A stretch of 64,000 nucleotides of DNA, from positions 2,914,001 through 2,978,000 of the forward strand of contig NZ_JAZGLW010000001.1 of the NCBI RefSeq assembly GCF_036409155.1, in the 5' to 3' direction. Of this stretch, positions 48,169 to 60,083 are shown piece after piece. Position numbers and translations under genes: made by a program. Position 1 is the first letter of the stretch, and each line of letters begins with the position of its first letter. The notes beneath the pieces are model-generated. The model was not told where the DNA came from, did no database searches, and saw only the letters and a program-made list of their open reading frames with translations. This DNA is from Mycobacterium sp. 050128 (GTDB lineage: Bacteria; Actinomycetota; Actinomycetes; Mycobacteriales; Mycobacteriaceae).

Positions 48169-49158
48169 GTGAGCGCAACTCCTCTGAAGGTCGCCGTCAC
48201 CGGTGCCGCCGGCCAGATCGGCTACAGCCTGTTGTTCCGCCTGGCCAGCGGCTCCCTGCTGGGGCCCGACCGCCCGATCGAACTGCGGCTGCTCGAGATC
48301 GAGCCCGCGCTCAAGGCACTCGAGGGCGTCGTGATGGAACTCGACGACTGCGCGTTCCCGTTGCTGTCCGGCGTCGAGATCGGCGCGGACGCCAACAAGA
48401 TCTTCGACGGCGTGAACCTGGCGCTGCTGGTCGGCGCGCGGCCGCGCGGCCCGGGCATGGAGCGCAGCGACCTGCTGGAAGCCAACGGCGCGATCTTCAC
48501 CGCGCAGGGCAAGGCGCTGAACTCGGTTGCCGCCGACGACATCCGCATCGGCGTGACCGGTAACCCGGCCAATACCAACGCGCTGATCGCGCTCAGCAAC
48601 GCCCCCGACATTCCCAAGGAGCGGTTCTCCGCGCTGACCCGCCTCGACCACAACCGGGCGATCTCGCAGCTGGCCAAGAAGACCGGTGCCGCGGTCACCG
48701 ACATCAAGAAGGTGACCATCTGGGGCAACCACTCGGCCACCCAGTACCCGGACATCTTCCACGCCGAGGTCGGCGGGAAGAACGCCGCCGAGGTCGTCGG
48801 CGACCAGAACTGGATCGAGAACGACTTCATCCCGACGGTCGCCAAGCGTGGTGCGGCGATCATCGACGCGCGCGGCGCCTCCTCGGCCGCGTCGGCCGCC
48901 TCGGCCACCGTGGACGCCGCCCGCTCCTGGCTGCTGGGCAGCCCGGACGGTGACTGGGTGTCGATGGCGGTCTTCTCCGACGGCTCCTACGGCGTGCCCG
49001 AGGGCATCGTGTCGTCGTTCCCGGTAACCACCAAGGACGGCAACTGGTCCATCGTGCAGGGGCTGGAGATCGACGAGTTCTCCCGCGGCCGCATCGACAA
49101 GACCACCGCCGAGCTGGTCGACGAGCGCGCGGCGGTCACCGAGCTGAAGCTGATCTGA
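48169..49158 (+). CDS. mdh: Malate dehydrogenase
   Basis: 329 residues, as in Rv1240. GTG 48169 has AAGGAGCCAACGAC ahead. The NAD fold is [20 protein letters not shown]. The substrate Arg lies in [19 protein letters not shown]; the active-site Asp and His lie in LTRLDHNRA and [13 protein letters not shown]. It interconverts malate and oxaloacetate in the TCA cycle. The stop codon is the first part of a strong 12-bp inverted repeat. A malic enzyme gene follows, so two malate-using enzymes are adjacent. Confidence 0.97.
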   Translation: MSATPLKVAVTGAAGQIGYSLLFRLASGSLLGPDRPIELRLLEIEPALKALEGVVMELDDCAFPLLSGVEIGADANKIFDGVNLALLVGARPRGPGMERSDLLEANGAIFTAQGKALNSVAADDIRIGVTGNPANTNALIALSNAPDIPKERFSALTRLDHNRAISQLAKKTGAAVTDIKKVTIWGNHSATQYPDIFHAEVGGKNAAEVVGDQNWIENDFIPTVAKRGAAIIDARGASSAASAASATVDAARSWLLGSPDGDWVSMAVFSDGSYGVPEGIVSSFPVTTKDGNWSIVQGLEIDEFSRGRIDKTTAELVDERAAVTELKLI

Positions 49159-49193
49159 CTACCCATTCGATTAGGGCTACTAATGGGTAGTCA
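49156..49193 (+). terminator. 12-bp-arm hairpin between mdh and malic enzyme gene
   Basis: TGACTACCCATT (49156-49167) and AATGGGTAGTCA (49182-49193) pair perfectly around a 14-nt loop. The left arm contains the mdh stop. The right arm contains an ATG (49183) in frame with the malic enzyme. It lacks a U-tract and could be a terminator, an attenuator that hides the upstream ATG, or a repressor site. It favours GTG 49207 as the working start. Confidence 0.6.
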
Positions 49194-49206
49194 GTACCCT
49201 GAGCGC

Positions 49207-50373
<1,167 letters not shown>

Positions 50374-50375
50374 GC

Positions 50376-51254
50376 GTGAGAATCGGCAAGCTCGCGGCGC
50401 TGCTGATGGCCGCCGTGCTGGCCGCCTCGCTCTGCGCCGGCTGTTCGGCTGGTCCCGGCGATCACCGCGATGCGTCCGCTCTGGTGGTCGGTTCCCGCAA
50501 CGATCCGACGTCGAGGCTGCTGGCCGGCGTTTACCTCGCGGCACTGCGGTCCTACGGTTTCGCCGCGGAAGTCCAGACCGCCGACGATCCGATGGCGCGA
50601 CTGGACTCCGGCGCCTTCACCGTCACGCCCGTCTTCACCGGTCAGACGCTGCAGATCCTGCAGCCCGGGGCCATCGCGACCTCCGACGCGCAGGTCTACC
50701 GCGCAATGGTGTCGGCGCTGCCCGAGGGCATCGCCGCGGGCGACTACACCACCGCCGCCGAGGACAAACCCGTGCTGCTGGTGACCCAACCGACCGCCAA
50801 GGCCTGGGGTGGGCAGGACCGCAGCGCGGATCTTTCCGCGCTGCTCAAGCACTGCGACGGGCTGGTTATCGGGATCGTGGCCGGCCATCAGGCGCCGTCG
50901 GCGATCGGCAGCTGCCGGCTGCCCGCTCCTCGTGAATTTCCGGATGGCACAACGATGTTCGCGGCGATCCTGGCCGGGCAGCTGACCGCGGGGTGGTCCA
51001 CCACCGCCGACCCCGCCATTCCGGGCGATTTGGTGCCACTGGCCGACGGCAAACCGGCGCTGATCCGGGCGGAGAACGTGGTGCCGTTGTACCGCCGCAA
51101 TGCGCTGACCGATCGGCAGGTGCTGGCGATCAACGAAGTGGCGGGCGTGCTCGACACCGCGGCGCTGGCCGACATGCGCCGCCAAGTCGCCGGCGGTGCC
51201 GATGCGTTGGCGGTCGCCGGCGGCTGGCTCGCCGAACACCCGTTGGGGCGCTGA
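50376..51254 (+). CDS. lpqZ: Glycine-betaine-type substrate-binding lipoprotein LpqZ
   Basis: 292 residues from GTG 50376 (VRIGKLAALLMAAVLAASLC). The signal peptide ends LCAGC, giving lipid-anchored Cys23 with an unusual Cys at -3. The mature protein is an OpuAC-type binding domain (VVGSRNDPTSRLLAGVYLAAL and ALTDRQVLAINEVAGVLD). It would present an osmolyte or quaternary amine to an ABC importer, but no permease is next to it. It lies 2 bp after the malic enzyme. It corresponds to Rv1244 and converges on the SDR pair. Confidence 0.92.
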   Translation: MRIGKLAALLMAAVLAASLCAGCSAGPGDHRDASALVVGSRNDPTSRLLAGVYLAALRSYGFAAEVQTADDPMARLDSGAFTVTPVFTGQTLQILQPGAIATSDAQVYRAMVSALPEGIAAGDYTTAAEDKPVLLVTQPTAKAWGGQDRSADLSALLKHCDGLVIGIVAGHQAPSAIGSCRLPAPREFPDGTTMFAAILAGQLTAGWSTTADPAIPGDLVPLADGKPALIRAENVVPLYRRNALTDRQVLAINEVAGVLDTAALADMRRQVAGGADALAVAGGWLAEHPLGR

Positions 51255-51258
51255 GGAT

Positions 51259-52092
51259 CTACCGCTTGCCGCTCGGCAGGAACCGGTGCGTGACGGGCCC
51301 GAACAGCCGCTGATATCCGGGGCCGGTCAGCCGCACCAGGGCATCGAGCACCTTGGCGTCCGTGCCGACCAGTACCCGGGGCTTGTTCTTGCGAACGCCC
51401 TCCAGGATGATCTTCGCGGCTTGCTCCGGGCTGGTGCTGGCCATCCGCTTGTCGAATACCTTGGCCAGGGCGGCCGCGTCGATTCCTTCGGCGGCGGTGG
51501 CGTTGCGCGCGATCCCGGTCTTGATGCCGCCCGGGTGCACCGTGGTCACCTTCACCGGATGCCCGGCCACCCACATCTCCTGGCGCAGCGCCTCGGTGAA
51601 GCCCCGCACCGCGAACTTAGCCGCGTTGTAGGCGGCCTGGCTGGGCACCGAGAACAGCCCGAACACGCTGGAGATGTTGACCACGTGGCCGTCCCCGGAC
51701 GCGATCAGGTGAGGCAGAAAAGCCTTGGTGCCGTTGACAACTCCCCAGAAGTCGACGTCCATCACCCGTTCGATGTCCTTGAACTGGCTGACCTCGATGT
51801 CGCCGGTGAAAGCGATGCCGGCGTTGTTGTAGATCTGGTTGACCTTGCCGAAGTGTTCGTTGATCGCGTCGGCGTAGGCCAGGAAGGCCTCGCGTTCGGT
51901 CACGTCGAGCCGGTCGGTCTTGACCGGGGCGCCGATCGCCTTCAGCTGTTCTTCGGTCTGCGCCAGTCCTTCGGTGTTGACGTCACTGATCGCCAGGCTG
52001 GCGCCCGAGCGGGCGAGCTCGACGGCCAGCGCCTGACCGATACCCGATCCCGCGCCCGTGACCACCGCGACCTTGCCGGCGAAGCCCTGCAT
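51259..52092 (-). CDS. Short-chain dehydrogenase (copy 1, Rv1245c-like)
   Basis: 277 residues from the ATG at 52090-52092 (MQGFAGKVAVVTGAGSGIGQ), with GAGGGAGGG ahead. The NAD(P) motif is TGAGSGIG, followed by NNAG, the catalytic Ser in VVNISSVFG and Tyr-x3-Lys in AAYNAAK. It is a classical cytosolic SDR; the oxidised or reduced alcohol is unknown. The neighbouring gene at 52171-53037 is a close paralogue with the same layout, so this is a tandem duplication. M. tuberculosis has one copy here followed by relBE. Confidence 0.93.
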   Translation of the reverse strand: MQGFAGKVAVVTGAGSGIGQALAVELARSGASLAISDVNTEGLAQTEEQLKAIGAPVKTDRLDVTEREAFLAYADAINEHFGKVNQIYNNAGIAFTGDIEVSQFKDIERVMDVDFWGVVNGTKAFLPHLIASGDGHVVNISSVFGLFSVPSQAAYNAAKFAVRGFTEALRQEMWVAGHPVKVTTVHPGGIKTGIARNATAAEGIDAAALAKVFDKRMASTSPEQAAKIILEGVRKNKPRVLVGTDAKVLDALVRLTGPGYQRLFGPVTHRFLPSGKR

Positions 52093-52170
52093 GTGCACCC
52101 TCCCTCGTGTCCACAATTGCCCCGAGATTACCGGTACCAGCGGTCCCGGGTAACAACGGGTCGTTGATTG

Positions 52171-53037
52171 TCAGCTCTTGCGCGCCAGCAGCCGGCGCCC
52201 GAAGGTAGTCAGCCGGCCCAGCGGGCCAGGCCCACCGAACAGCAGTTCGTGGTATCGCGTACCGGCCACGCGCACCAGCAGGTCCGCGGATTTCGCATCG
52301 GTGCCGATCAGCACCCGGGCCTTGTTCTTGCCCACCGCGGCCATGATGGCTTGAGCGGCCTGCTGCGGCGTGGTCTTGGCCACCTGCTGATCGAAGTTTT
52401 CCAGCATCTCGTCGTGGTCGATGCCCATGCCCTCGGCGACGACGGCGTTGGTGCCGAACGAGGTCTTGACGCCGCCCGGGTGTACCACGGTCACCCCGAC
52501 CGGGTGGCCGGCCACCGCCATCTCCTGGCGCAGCGCCTCGGTGAAGCCGCGCACGGCGAACTTGGCCGAGACGTAGGCGACCTGACCGGGCAGCGCCATC
52601 ACCCCGAGCACGCTGGAGATGTTGATGACGTGGCCGTCCCCGGACGCGATCACATGGGGGAGAAAGGCTTTGGTGCCGTTGACGACACCCCAGAAGTCGA
52701 CGTCCATCACCCGTTCGATGTCCTTGAAGTCGGTGACCTCGAGGGTGCCGATGTGGGTGAGCCCGGCGTTGTTGTAGATCTGGTTGACCTTGCCGAAGTG
52801 GTCCTTGACCTCGTCGGCGTAGGCCAGGAAGGCCTCACGCTCGGTGACGTCGAGCCGGTCGGCCTTGACCGGCGCGCCGATCGCCTTCAGCTGTTCTTCG
52901 GTCTGCGCCAGTCCGTCGGTGTTGACGTCACTGATCGCAAGGCTCGCACCCGCGCGGCCGAGCTCGACGGCCAGCGCCTGACCGATGCCCGAACCCGCCC
53001 CGGTCACGACGGCGACCTTGCCGGCGAACTTCTGCAT
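52171..53037 (-). CDS. Short-chain dehydrogenase (copy 2)
   Basis: 288 residues from the ATG at 53035-53037 (MQKFAGKVAVVTGAGSGIGQ), with GGAAAGGG ahead. The same motifs are found: TGAGSGIG, NNAG, ISSVLGV and VAYVSAKFAV with the Tyr and Lys. Long blocks are identical to copy 1 (for example FKDIERVMDVDFWGVVNGTK), and the upstream leaders are alike. The C-terminal end differs (FGRRLLARKS), so the two may have diverged in partner or substrate. It occupies the place of relBE (Rv1246c-Rv1247c). kgd lies upstream in the same direction, 77 bp away. Confidence 0.93.
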   Translation of the reverse strand: MQKFAGKVAVVTGAGSGIGQALAVELGRAGASLAISDVNTDGLAQTEEQLKAIGAPVKADRLDVTEREAFLAYADEVKDHFGKVNQIYNNAGLTHIGTLEVTDFKDIERVMDVDFWGVVNGTKAFLPHVIASGDGHVINISSVLGVMALPGQVAYVSAKFAVRGFTEALRQEMAVAGHPVGVTVVHPGGVKTSFGTNAVVAEGMGIDHDEMLENFDQQVAKTTPQQAAQAIMAAVGKNKARVLIGTDAKSADLLVRVAGTRYHELLFGGPGPLGRLTTFGRRLLARKS

Positions 53038-53114
53038 GTACACCCTTTCCCAAGTCCGCCCCATGCGTCAGGTTAACCGGTGTCTGCGCAGGTGCAGTCG
53101 GAGACTGAGGATTC

Positions 53115-56100
53115 TCAGCCGAAAGCGGTGTCGAGTATCTCCTGTTGCTCGACCGCGTGCACCTTGGACGATCCCGAGGACGGCGCCGACATCGCCCGGC
53201 GCGAGATGCGCTTGATCCCGGTGAGTTTGTCCGGCAGTAGCTCGGGCAGCTCCAGGCCGAACCGCGGCCATGCACCCTGGTTGGCCGGCTCTTCCTGCAC
53301 CCAGAAGTACTCGCTGGCGTCGGGGTAGCGGTCCAGCGTGTGGCCCAGCCGCCGCTTCGGAAGCGGCGCGAGCTGCTCGATCCGCACTATCGCGATGTCG
53401 TCGCGGTTGTCCTTGGCCTTGCGTGCCGCCAGCTCGTAGTAGAGCTTGCCGCTGGTCAGCAGGATCCGACGGACCTTGCTGCGATCGCCGATCCCCTCTT
53501 CGTAGGTGGGTTCCTCGAGCACCGAGCGGAACTTGATCTCGGTGAAGTCCCGGATGTCGCTGACGGCCGCCTTGTTGCGCAGCATCGACTTCGGGGTGAA
53601 GACGATCAGCGGGCGCTGAATTCCGTCCAGTGCGTGCCGGCGCAGCAGGTGGAAGTAGTTCGACGGCGTCGACGGCATCGCGATCGTCATCGAACCCTCG
53701 GCCCACAGCTGCAGGAAGCGCTCGATGCGGCCGGAGGTGTGGTCGGGGCCTTGCCCCTCATGGCCGTGCGGCAGCAGCAACACCACGTTGGACAACTGGC
53801 CCCACTTGGCCTCACCGGAACTGATGAACTCGTCGATGATCGACTGCGCGCCGTTGACGAAGTCGCCGAACTGCCCCTCCCACAACACCAGCGCGTCCGG
53901 GTTGCCCACGGTGTAGCCGTATTCGAAACCCACCGCGGCGTACTCGGACAGCGGGGAGTCGTAGACCAGGAACTTGCCGCCGGTCGGGGTGCCATCCTTA
54001 TTGGTCGCCAGCAGTTGCAGCGGGGTGAACTCCGCGCAGTTGTGTCGATCGATGATCACCGAATGCCGCTGGGAGAAGGTGCCGCGACGGGTGTCCTGAC
54101 CGGACAGCCGGATCAGCTTGCCCTCGGCGACAAGGGATCCCAGCGCAAGTAGCTCGCCGAAGGCCCAGTCGATCTTGCCCTCGTAGGCCATCTCGCGGCG
54201 CTTCTCCAGCACCGGTCGCACGCGCGGGTGCACGGTGAATCCCTCCGGCACGGCCAAAAACGCGTCACCGATGCGGGCCAGCAGCGATTTGTCCACCGCG
54301 GTGGCCAGGCCGGCGGGCACCAGCTGGTCGGCCTCCACCGATTCGCTCGGTTGCACGCCGGTCTTTTCCACCTCGCGGACCTCGTTGAAGACCTGCTCCA
54401 GCTGGCCCTGGTAGTCGCGCAGGGCGTCCTCGGCTTCCTTCATCGAGATATCGCCGCGGCCGATCAGGGCTTCGGTGTAGCTCTTGCGGGCCCCGCGCTT
54501 GGTGTCGACGACGTCGTACATGTACGGGTTGGTCATCGACGGGTCATCGCCCTCGTTGTGCCCGCGGCGGCGGTAGCACAGCATGTCGATGACGACGTCC
54601 TTGCGGAACTTCTGGCGGAAGTCGACGGCCAGCCGCGCCACCCACACGCACGCTTCCGGGTCGTCGCCGTTGACGTGGAAGATCGGCGCGCCAATCATTT
54701 TCGCCACGTCGGTGCAGTACTCGCTGGACCTGGAGAACTCCGGCGCGGTGGTGAAGCCGATCTGGTTGTTGACGATCACGTGGATGGTGCCGCCGACCCG
54801 GTAGCCGGGCAGCAGTGCCAGGTTCAGCGTCTCGGCGACCACGCCCTGGCCGGCGAACGCGGCGTCTCCGTGCAGCATCAGCGGCATCACCGAGAAACCG
54901 TCCTCGCTGTCACCCTTGTCCAGCAGGTCCTGCTTGGCCCGGACCAATCCCTCCAGCACCGGGTCGACGGCTTCCAGGTGTGACGGGTTAGCCGTCAGCG
55001 ATACCTGAATGTCGTTGTCGCCGAACATCTGTAGGTAGACGCCGGTGGCGCCGAGGTGGTACTTGACGTCGCCGGATCCGTGCGCCTGCGACGGGTTCAA
55101 GTTACCCTCGAACTCGGAAAAGATCTGCGAGTAGGGCTTGCCCACGATATTGGCCAGCACGTTGAGGCGGCCGCGGTGGGGCATCGCGATGGCCACTTCG
55201 TCCAGGCCGTGCTCGGCGCACTGGTCGAGCACCGCGTCCATCAGCGGGATCTGGCTCTCGGCGCCTTCCAGCGAGAACCGTTTCTGCCCAACGTATTTGG
55301 TCTGCAGAAAGGTCTCGAACGCCTCGGCGGCGTTGAGCTTACTGAGAATGTATTTCTGTTCGGCCACCGTCGGTTTGACGTGCTTGGTCTCGATCCGCTC
55401 TTCCAGCCACTTCTGCTGCTCGGGCTCGAGGATGTGGGTGTATTCCACGCCGATGTGGCGGCAGTAGGCATCGCGCAGCAGGCCCAGCACGTCGCGCAGC
55501 TTCTTGTACTCGCAACCGGCGAAGCCGTTGACCTTGAACACCCGGTCGAGATCCCACAGTGTCAGGCCGTGATTGAGGATCTCCAGATCGGGGTGGCTGC
55601 GGAATCGGCCGGTGTCCAACCGCAGTGGGTCGATGTCGGCCATCAGATGCCCGCGATTGCGGTAGGCCGCAATCAATTCCATCACCCGGGCGTTCTTGTC
55701 GACGATCGAATCCGGGTTGTCGGTGCTCCATCGCACCGGTAGGTACGGGTTGCCCAGCTCACGGAAGATGTCGTCCCAGAACACATCTGAGAGCAGCATC
55801 TCGTGGATGGTGCGCAGGAAGTCACCCGATTCCGCACCCTGGATGATGCGGTGGTCGTAGGTTGAGGTGAGGGTGATCAGCTTGCCGATACCGAGTTCGG
55901 CGATGCGCTCCTCGCTGGCGCCCTGGAATTCGGCGGGGTATTCCATCGCGCCCACACCGATGATCGCGCCCTGGCCCGCCATCAGTCGCGGCACCGAGTG
56001 CACGGTGCCGATGGTGCCCGGGTTGGTCAGCGAAATCGTCACTCCGGCAAAATCTTCGGCGGTCAGCTTGCCGTCGCGGGCGCGACGCACGATGTCTTCG

Positions 56101-56864
56101 TAGGCGGAGACGAACTCTGCGAAGCGCATGGTTTCGCAGCCCCTGATGCCGGCCACCACGAGCGAACGCTTGCCGTCCTTGCCCTGCAGGTCGATGGCCA
56201 GACCGAGGTTGGTGTGCGCGGGGGTGACCGCGTTGGGCTTACCGTCGACCTCGGCGTAGTGCCGGTTCATATTGGGGAACTTCTTGACGGCCTGCACCAG
56301 CGCGTAGCCCAGCAGGTGGGTGAAGGAGATCTTGCCGCCGCGAGTGCGCTTGAGTTGGTTGTTGATGACGATCCGGTTGTCGATCATCAGCTTCGCCGGG
56401 ACGGCGCGGACGCTGGTCGCCGTGGGCACGTCCAGCGATGCGGACATGTTCTTGACGACGGCCGCGGCGGCGCCGCGCAGCACCTGCACCTCGTCGCCCT
56501 CGGCCGGCGGGGGCGGGGCGGGCCTGGGAGCAGGCGGGGCGGGCGCCGGGGTCGCGGCGCCGTTGCCGGTCGAAGCGGTGGCGGCGGGCTGAGCAGCGGT
56601 CGCGGCGGGTTGAGCCGCGGTGGCGGCGGGCTGAGCGGCGGCGGCCGGCGGCTCGGCAACGGCAACCGGCTTGGGTGTCGCGGCGGGCTGCGCGTCAGCG
56701 GGGCTCGGCGCGTCCTGGGCGGCTGCGGCGGGGGACTCCGGGTTGTAGTCCACCAGGAACTCGTGCCAGCTTGGATCCACTGAAGAGGGGTCGTCGCGGA
56801 ACTTGCGGTACATCTCCTCGACCAGCCATTCGTTTTGCCCGAATGGTGAACTGCTGTTGCTCAC
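53115..56864 (-). CDS. kgd: Multifunctional 2-oxoglutarate decarboxylase/dehydrogenase E1-E2 protein
   Basis: 1249 residues from the GTG at 56862-56864 ([20 protein letters not shown]), matching the Rv1248c start. The N-terminal E1-type segment is followed by a low-complexity Ala/Pro linker (about 50-130), an E2 succinyltransferase-like domain with TYDHRIIQG, and a ThDP-dependent E1 core containing [17 protein letters not shown] and [11 protein letters not shown]. It takes 2-oxoglutarate to succinic semialdehyde, 2-hydroxy-3-oxoadipate or, with E2/E3, succinyl-CoA in the variant mycobacterial TCA cycle; GarA controls it in M. tuberculosis. An upstream ATG at 56882 is less conserved. The linker holds three 7-residue repeats. 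Confidence 0.97.
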   Translation of the reverse strand: MSNSSSPFGQNEWLVEEMYRKFRDDPSSVDPSWHEFLVDYNPESPAAAAQDAPSPADAQPAATPKPVAVAEPPAAAAQPAATAAQPAATAAQPAATASTGNGAATPAPAPPAPRPAPPPPAEGDEVQVLRGAAAAVVKNMSASLDVPTATSVRAVPAKLMIDNRIVINNQLKRTRGGKISFTHLLGYALVQAVKKFPNMNRHYAEVDGKPNAVTPAHTNLGLAIDLQGKDGKRSLVVAGIRGCETMRFAEFVSAYEDIVRRARDGKLTAEDFAGVTISLTNPGTIGTVHSVPRLMAGQGAIIGVGAMEYPAEFQGASEERIAELGIGKLITLTSTYDHRIIQGAESGDFLRTIHEMLLSDVFWDDIFRELGNPYLPVRWSTDNPDSIVDKNARVMELIAAYRNRGHLMADIDPLRLDTGRFRSHPDLEILNHGLTLWDLDRVFKVNGFAGCEYKKLRDVLGLLRDAYCRHIGVEYTHILEPEQQKWLEERIETKHVKPTVAEQKYILSKLNAAEAFETFLQTKYVGQKRFSLEGAESQIPLMDAVLDQCAEHGLDEVAIAMPHRGRLNVLANIVGKPYSQIFSEFEGNLNPSQAHGSGDVKYHLGATGVYLQMFGDNDIQVSLTANPSHLEAVDPVLEGLVRAKQDLLDKGDSEDGFSVMPLMLHGDAAFAGQGVVAETLNLALLPGYRVGGTIHVIVNNQIGFTTAPEFSRSSEYCTDVAKMIGAPIFHVNGDDPEACVWVARLAVDFRQKFRKDVVIDMLCYRRRGHNEGDDPSMTNPYMYDVVDTKRGARKSYTEALIGRGDISMKEAEDALRDYQGQLEQVFNEVREVEKTGVQPSESVEADQLVPAGLATAVDKSLLARIGDAFLAVPEGFTVHPRVRPVLEKRREMAYEGKIDWAFGELLALGSLVAEGKLIRLSGQDTRRGTFSQRHSVIIDRHNCAEFTPLQLLATNKDGTPTGGKFLVYDSPLSEYAAVGFEYGYTVGNPDALVLWEGQFGDFVNGAQSIIDEFISSGEAKWGQLSNVVLLLPHGHEGQGPDHTSGRIERFLQLWAEGSMTIAMPSTPSNYFHLLRRHALDGIQRPLIVFTPKSMLRNKAAVSDIRDFTEIKFRSVLEEPTYEEGIGDRSKVRRILLTSGKLYYELAARKAKDNRDDIAIVRIEQLAPLPKRRLGHTLDRYPDASEYFWVQEEPANQGAWPRFGLELPELLPDKLTGIKRISRRAMSAPSSGSSKVHAVEQQEILDTAFG
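56575..56637. repeat. 21-bp tandem repeat in the kgd linker
   Basis: Three 21-bp units start at 56575, 56596 and 56617, of the form GCGGTGGCGGCGGGCTGAGC, with a few changes. In the leftward frame they encode repeats of AAQPAAT near residues 76-96 of Kgd. The repeat keeps the frame, so copy number would only lengthen the flexible linker. It is not recalled in this form in M. tuberculosis Kgd. Confidence 0.85.
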
Positions 56865-57054
56865 GGCCGCTGTTCGCCTCAATTCTTATGTCTTGCAGGC
56901 TCACTAAGCGCTATTGCCCGGCGCCTGCGATTCTGCGCACCTTTGGTTGACGAGGTACCTCACACCCGCGGCGGACTACTATGTTTCCGCCCCATAAAGG
57001 CTAACCCTTCGCCGGTGATTCGCCAGCGAGACCACCGAACCGGGGCCCGGACGG

Positions 57055-57843
57055 CTACTGGCTCACCTCGCGCGCCGTCGGCAATACGTGCAAGGGATTC
57101 GGCCAGCGGGCCGGCGGGGCGCCGAACGCCTGGCGGGCATTGCTGACGATCTTCTTGCCCACGATCCGATTGCCGGCGCCACCGATCGCGGCGCCGATGC
57201 CGACGGGCAGCATCTTTCCGAACATCAAGGCGCCGCGTCGCAGCGCGTACCGCTTCACGAAGTATTTGAGCATTCGAGCGTTGAGCCGCCCCAAACTCGA
57301 CAGCGGCAGCGAGGCCATGCCCTCGGCCAGCCACCCGCCGTTGGTGCGCGCCGGACCGATCAGCTCGCCGATGGCGCGCTTGCTGTCGTCGCCGGCCAGG
57401 ACGGCCAGCACCAGCGCGCGACGCCGCTCGTAGTGATCGGCGGGGATGCCGTAGACCTGTGCGGTCGACAGCACGAAGATCGCGGTCGCTTCGAGGAAGA
57501 AAACGGTTTCGCCGGCACCCGCCGACAGCGCCGCCAACGTCCCGATCCCGGGAAAGGTCGCCGCCGAACCGACCGCCGCGCCGCTGGCCATCAAGGCGGC
57601 CAGGTAGCGGTTCTCCAGCTTGGTGACGATCTCGGCGGGGCTCGCGCCGGGGTGTGCCCGTCGCAGCCGGGCCACCAGGGCCTCCGCGGCCGGGCCCTGG
57701 ATCCGCGAACTACGCTCGATGACCTGCGCCAATGCGCGCGTAGAAGCCCTAGGGCGACCGGACCGTCCGGACGGCACGTTCTCAGGTGGTTCCTCGGACC
57801 GTTTCAGGGACCAAAGCCCTGACCTATTGCGTCGCGCGCTCAT
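57055..57843 (-). CDS. Conserved membrane protein (Rv1249c-like)
   Basis: 262 residues, as in Rv1249c. Hydrophobic, Gly and Ala-rich segments are at about 85-110 (LAALMASGAAVGSAATFPGI), 113-130 and 208-225 (LPVGIGAAIGGAGNRIVG). A basic N-terminal tail precedes them. No known catalytic motif is present. It lies 190 bp upstream of kgd in the same direction. The intervening DNA carries the kgd promoter region, but I see no clear box. Confidence 0.85.
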   Translation of the reverse strand: MSARRNRSGLWSLKRSEEPPENVPSGRSGRPRASTRALAQVIERSSRIQGPAAEALVARLRRAHPGASPAEIVTKLENRYLAALMASGAAVGSAATFPGIGTLAALSAGAGETVFFLEATAIFVLSTAQVYGIPADHYERRRALVLAVLAGDDSKRAIGELIGPARTNGGWLAEGMASLPLSSLGRLNARMLKYFVKRYALRRGALMFGKMLPVGIGAAIGGAGNRIVGKKIVSNARQAFGAPPARWPNPLHVLPTAREVSQ

Positions 57844-58087
57844 AGTGCCTCTCCTGCCAATGGCGTCCCTTCAGGCTAACGCGAGTTTGCTGAACGCGGG
57901 GCCAGCCGCATTGCGTGCGCGTCAATCCGACCGCGGACGGCGGCCGGTCGCCCGTCGCGGAATAATGCAGGCTGGACACAGCTCGAGCCGTTTGCCGGCT
58001 GCGGCTGGGGGAATCGTTGCGTGCGGGCGGTATCACACCTGCTCACGGCGGTAAGCCGGCCGTCGGGCGCTGAAGCGAGGTGAGTGC

Positions 58088-60067
58088 ATGACTACGGCCA
58101 CGTCCGGGTCGTCCGGGGAAACCCGGCGCGCGGGGCCGAGTCGTGCCGATATGGCCACCGACCGGAAGTTCCTGCCCCCATCGGGCCCGCTGAGGAGCGG
58201 AAACCCGTGGCACGCACTCTGGGCGATGATGATCGGGTTCTTCATGATCATGGTCGACTCGACCATCGTCGCGATCGCCAACCCGACCATCATGGCCGAC
58301 TTGCACATCGGGTACGACGCCGTGGTCTGGGTGACGAGCGCCTACCTGCTCGGGTATGCGGTGGTGTTGCTGGTGGCCGGTCGCCTTGGTGACCGGTTTG
58401 GTACGAAGAACCTGTACCTGATCGGTCTGGTGGTGTTCACCGCCGCCTCGATGTGGTGCGGGCTGGCCGGCAGCGCCGGCATGCTGATCGCCGCGCGGGT
58501 CGTGCAGGGGATCGGCGCCGGGGTGCTCACCCCGCAGACCTTGTCGACGATCACCCGGATCTTCCCGCCGCAGCGGCGCGGGGTGGCGGTCAGCGTCTGG
58601 GGCGCCACCGCCGGCGTCGCCAGCCTGGTCGGTCCGTTGGCCGGTGGTGTGCTGGTGGACGGGCTGGGCTGGGCTTGGATCTTCTTCGTCAACGTCCCGA
58701 TCGGCATCGCGGGGGTGGCGCTGGCGGTATGGCTGGTTCCGGATCTGCCCACCCAGGCGCACCGGTTCGACCTGGTCGGCGTCGGCTTGTCCGGGGTGGG
58801 CATGTTCCTGATCGTGTTCGGTCTGCAACAGGGCCAGTCCGCCCATTGGCAGCCGTGGATCTGGGCGACGATCGTGGCCGGCGTCGGGTTCGTGTCGGCG
58901 TTCGTCTACTGGCAGTCGGTGAACACCCGGGAGCCGCTGATCCCGCTGGACGTGTTCGCCGACCGTGATTTCAGCCTGTGCAGCGTCGGGGTGGGCATCA
59001 CCTCGTTCGCCGCGACGGCGTTGATGTTGCCGGTGACCTTCTATTCGCAGACGGTGTGCGGGTTGTCGCCGACGCGTTCGGCCCTGCTGATCGCGCCGAT
59101 GGCGATCGCCAACGGTGTGCTCGCGCCGTTCGTCGGCCGGATCGTCGATCGATACCACCCGCGGCCCGTGCTCGGTTTCGGCTTTTCGGTGCTGGCGATC
59201 GCGCTGACCTGGCTGTCGTTCGAGATGGCCCCGGACACGCCGATCTGGCGGCTGGCGTTGCCGTTCACCGCAGTTGGTGTCGGGATGGCGTTTGTGTGGT
59301 CGCCGCTGACGGCCACCGCCACCCGCAATCTGGCGCCGGAGCTGGCCGGCACCGGATCCGCTGTGTACAACTCCGTCCGCCAGCTCGGGGCGGTGCTTGG
59401 CAGCGCCGCGATGGCCGCGTTCATGACATGGCGGATCGATGCCGAGATGCCGCCCGACGTGTCCGATCAAGACGCGGGGGCCGGTGCTATTCCGCTGCAA
59501 TTGCCCGAGTTCGTGCGCGAGCCGTTCTCGGCCGCGATGTCGCAGTCGGTGCTTTTGCCCGCGTTCATCTCGCTGTTCGGGATCTGCGCGGCGCTGTTCC
59601 TGGTCGGCTTCGCGTCCTCGATGATGTCCCGCGCGGGCATCGGTGGTGCGCCGTCCGACGATGACGGTCGCGATGACGATGACGATGACGACTATGTCGA
59701 AGTCATCCTGCGCCGCGAGCAGAGCGAAGAGCCGACGCCCAGCGCGCCTGCGCCCGGCGCGGCGATCGCACCGGCCGGGGAACGGCACAGTGACCCGGTC
59801 GAATCGCGCCGCCGACGTCGTGACGACCCGCCGTCGCGACCAGAACCGATTGGTTTCGCGCACAACGGCTCTCGTGCTGACCGCGAAAAGCGTTTTCGGC
59901 CTATCGTCGAGCTGCCGCCGCACTGGCACGGTCCGGCCACCCGCAGCGATCGCAGCGCGCCGTCGCCGGGTCGCCGGGTGAACGGCTCCACGCGGGCGGC
60001 GCGAGGCCAGCGCTACGGCCCGGACGACGACCCCACCGGCCGCGGCCGGCCTTCCCCGGGCGGGTAG
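58088..60067 (+). CDS. MFS drug exporter, DHA2 (14-TM) family, with long acidic tail
   Basis: 659 residues. About 14 transmembrane helices lie in 42-545, with the motif A segment [16 protein letters not shown] and motif C-like [18 protein letters not shown], both of the EmrB/QacA group. A cytosolic tail of about 115 residues follows. It begins with an aspartate run ([13 protein letters not shown]) and continues with basic and Pro-rich stretches; M. tuberculosis Rv1250 is about 80 residues shorter, to my memory. It should expel drugs or lipids in exchange for protons. The ATG at 58088 follows AGGTGAGTGC. It converges on the nuclease/helicase gene, 16 bp between stops. Confidence 0.92.
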   Translation: MTTATSGSSGETRRAGPSRADMATDRKFLPPSGPLRSGNPWHALWAMMIGFFMIMVDSTIVAIANPTIMADLHIGYDAVVWVTSAYLLGYAVVLLVAGRLGDRFGTKNLYLIGLVVFTAASMWCGLAGSAGMLIAARVVQGIGAGVLTPQTLSTITRIFPPQRRGVAVSVWGATAGVASLVGPLAGGVLVDGLGWAWIFFVNVPIGIAGVALAVWLVPDLPTQAHRFDLVGVGLSGVGMFLIVFGLQQGQSAHWQPWIWATIVAGVGFVSAFVYWQSVNTREPLIPLDVFADRDFSLCSVGVGITSFAATALMLPVTFYSQTVCGLSPTRSALLIAPMAIANGVLAPFVGRIVDRYHPRPVLGFGFSVLAIALTWLSFEMAPDTPIWRLALPFTAVGVGMAFVWSPLTATATRNLAPELAGTGSAVYNSVRQLGAVLGSAAMAAFMTWRIDAEMPPDVSDQDAGAGAIPLQLPEFVREPFSAAMSQSVLLPAFISLFGICAALFLVGFASSMMSRAGIGGAPSDDDGRDDDDDDDYVEVILRREQSEEPTPSAPAPGAAIAPAGERHSDPVESRRRRRDDPPSRPEPIGFAHNGSRADREKRFRPIVELPPHWHGPATRSDRSAPSPGRRVNGSTRAARGQRYGPDDDPTGRGRPSPGG

Positions 60068-60083
60068 GCCCGACCGGGCGTCC

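Noticed and set aside
58043..59929. Leftward open frame of 628 codons opposite the MFS exporter
   Set aside because: The composition is His/Arg/Gln/Gly-rich and antisense-like. The MFS protein on the + strand has clear helices and motifs.
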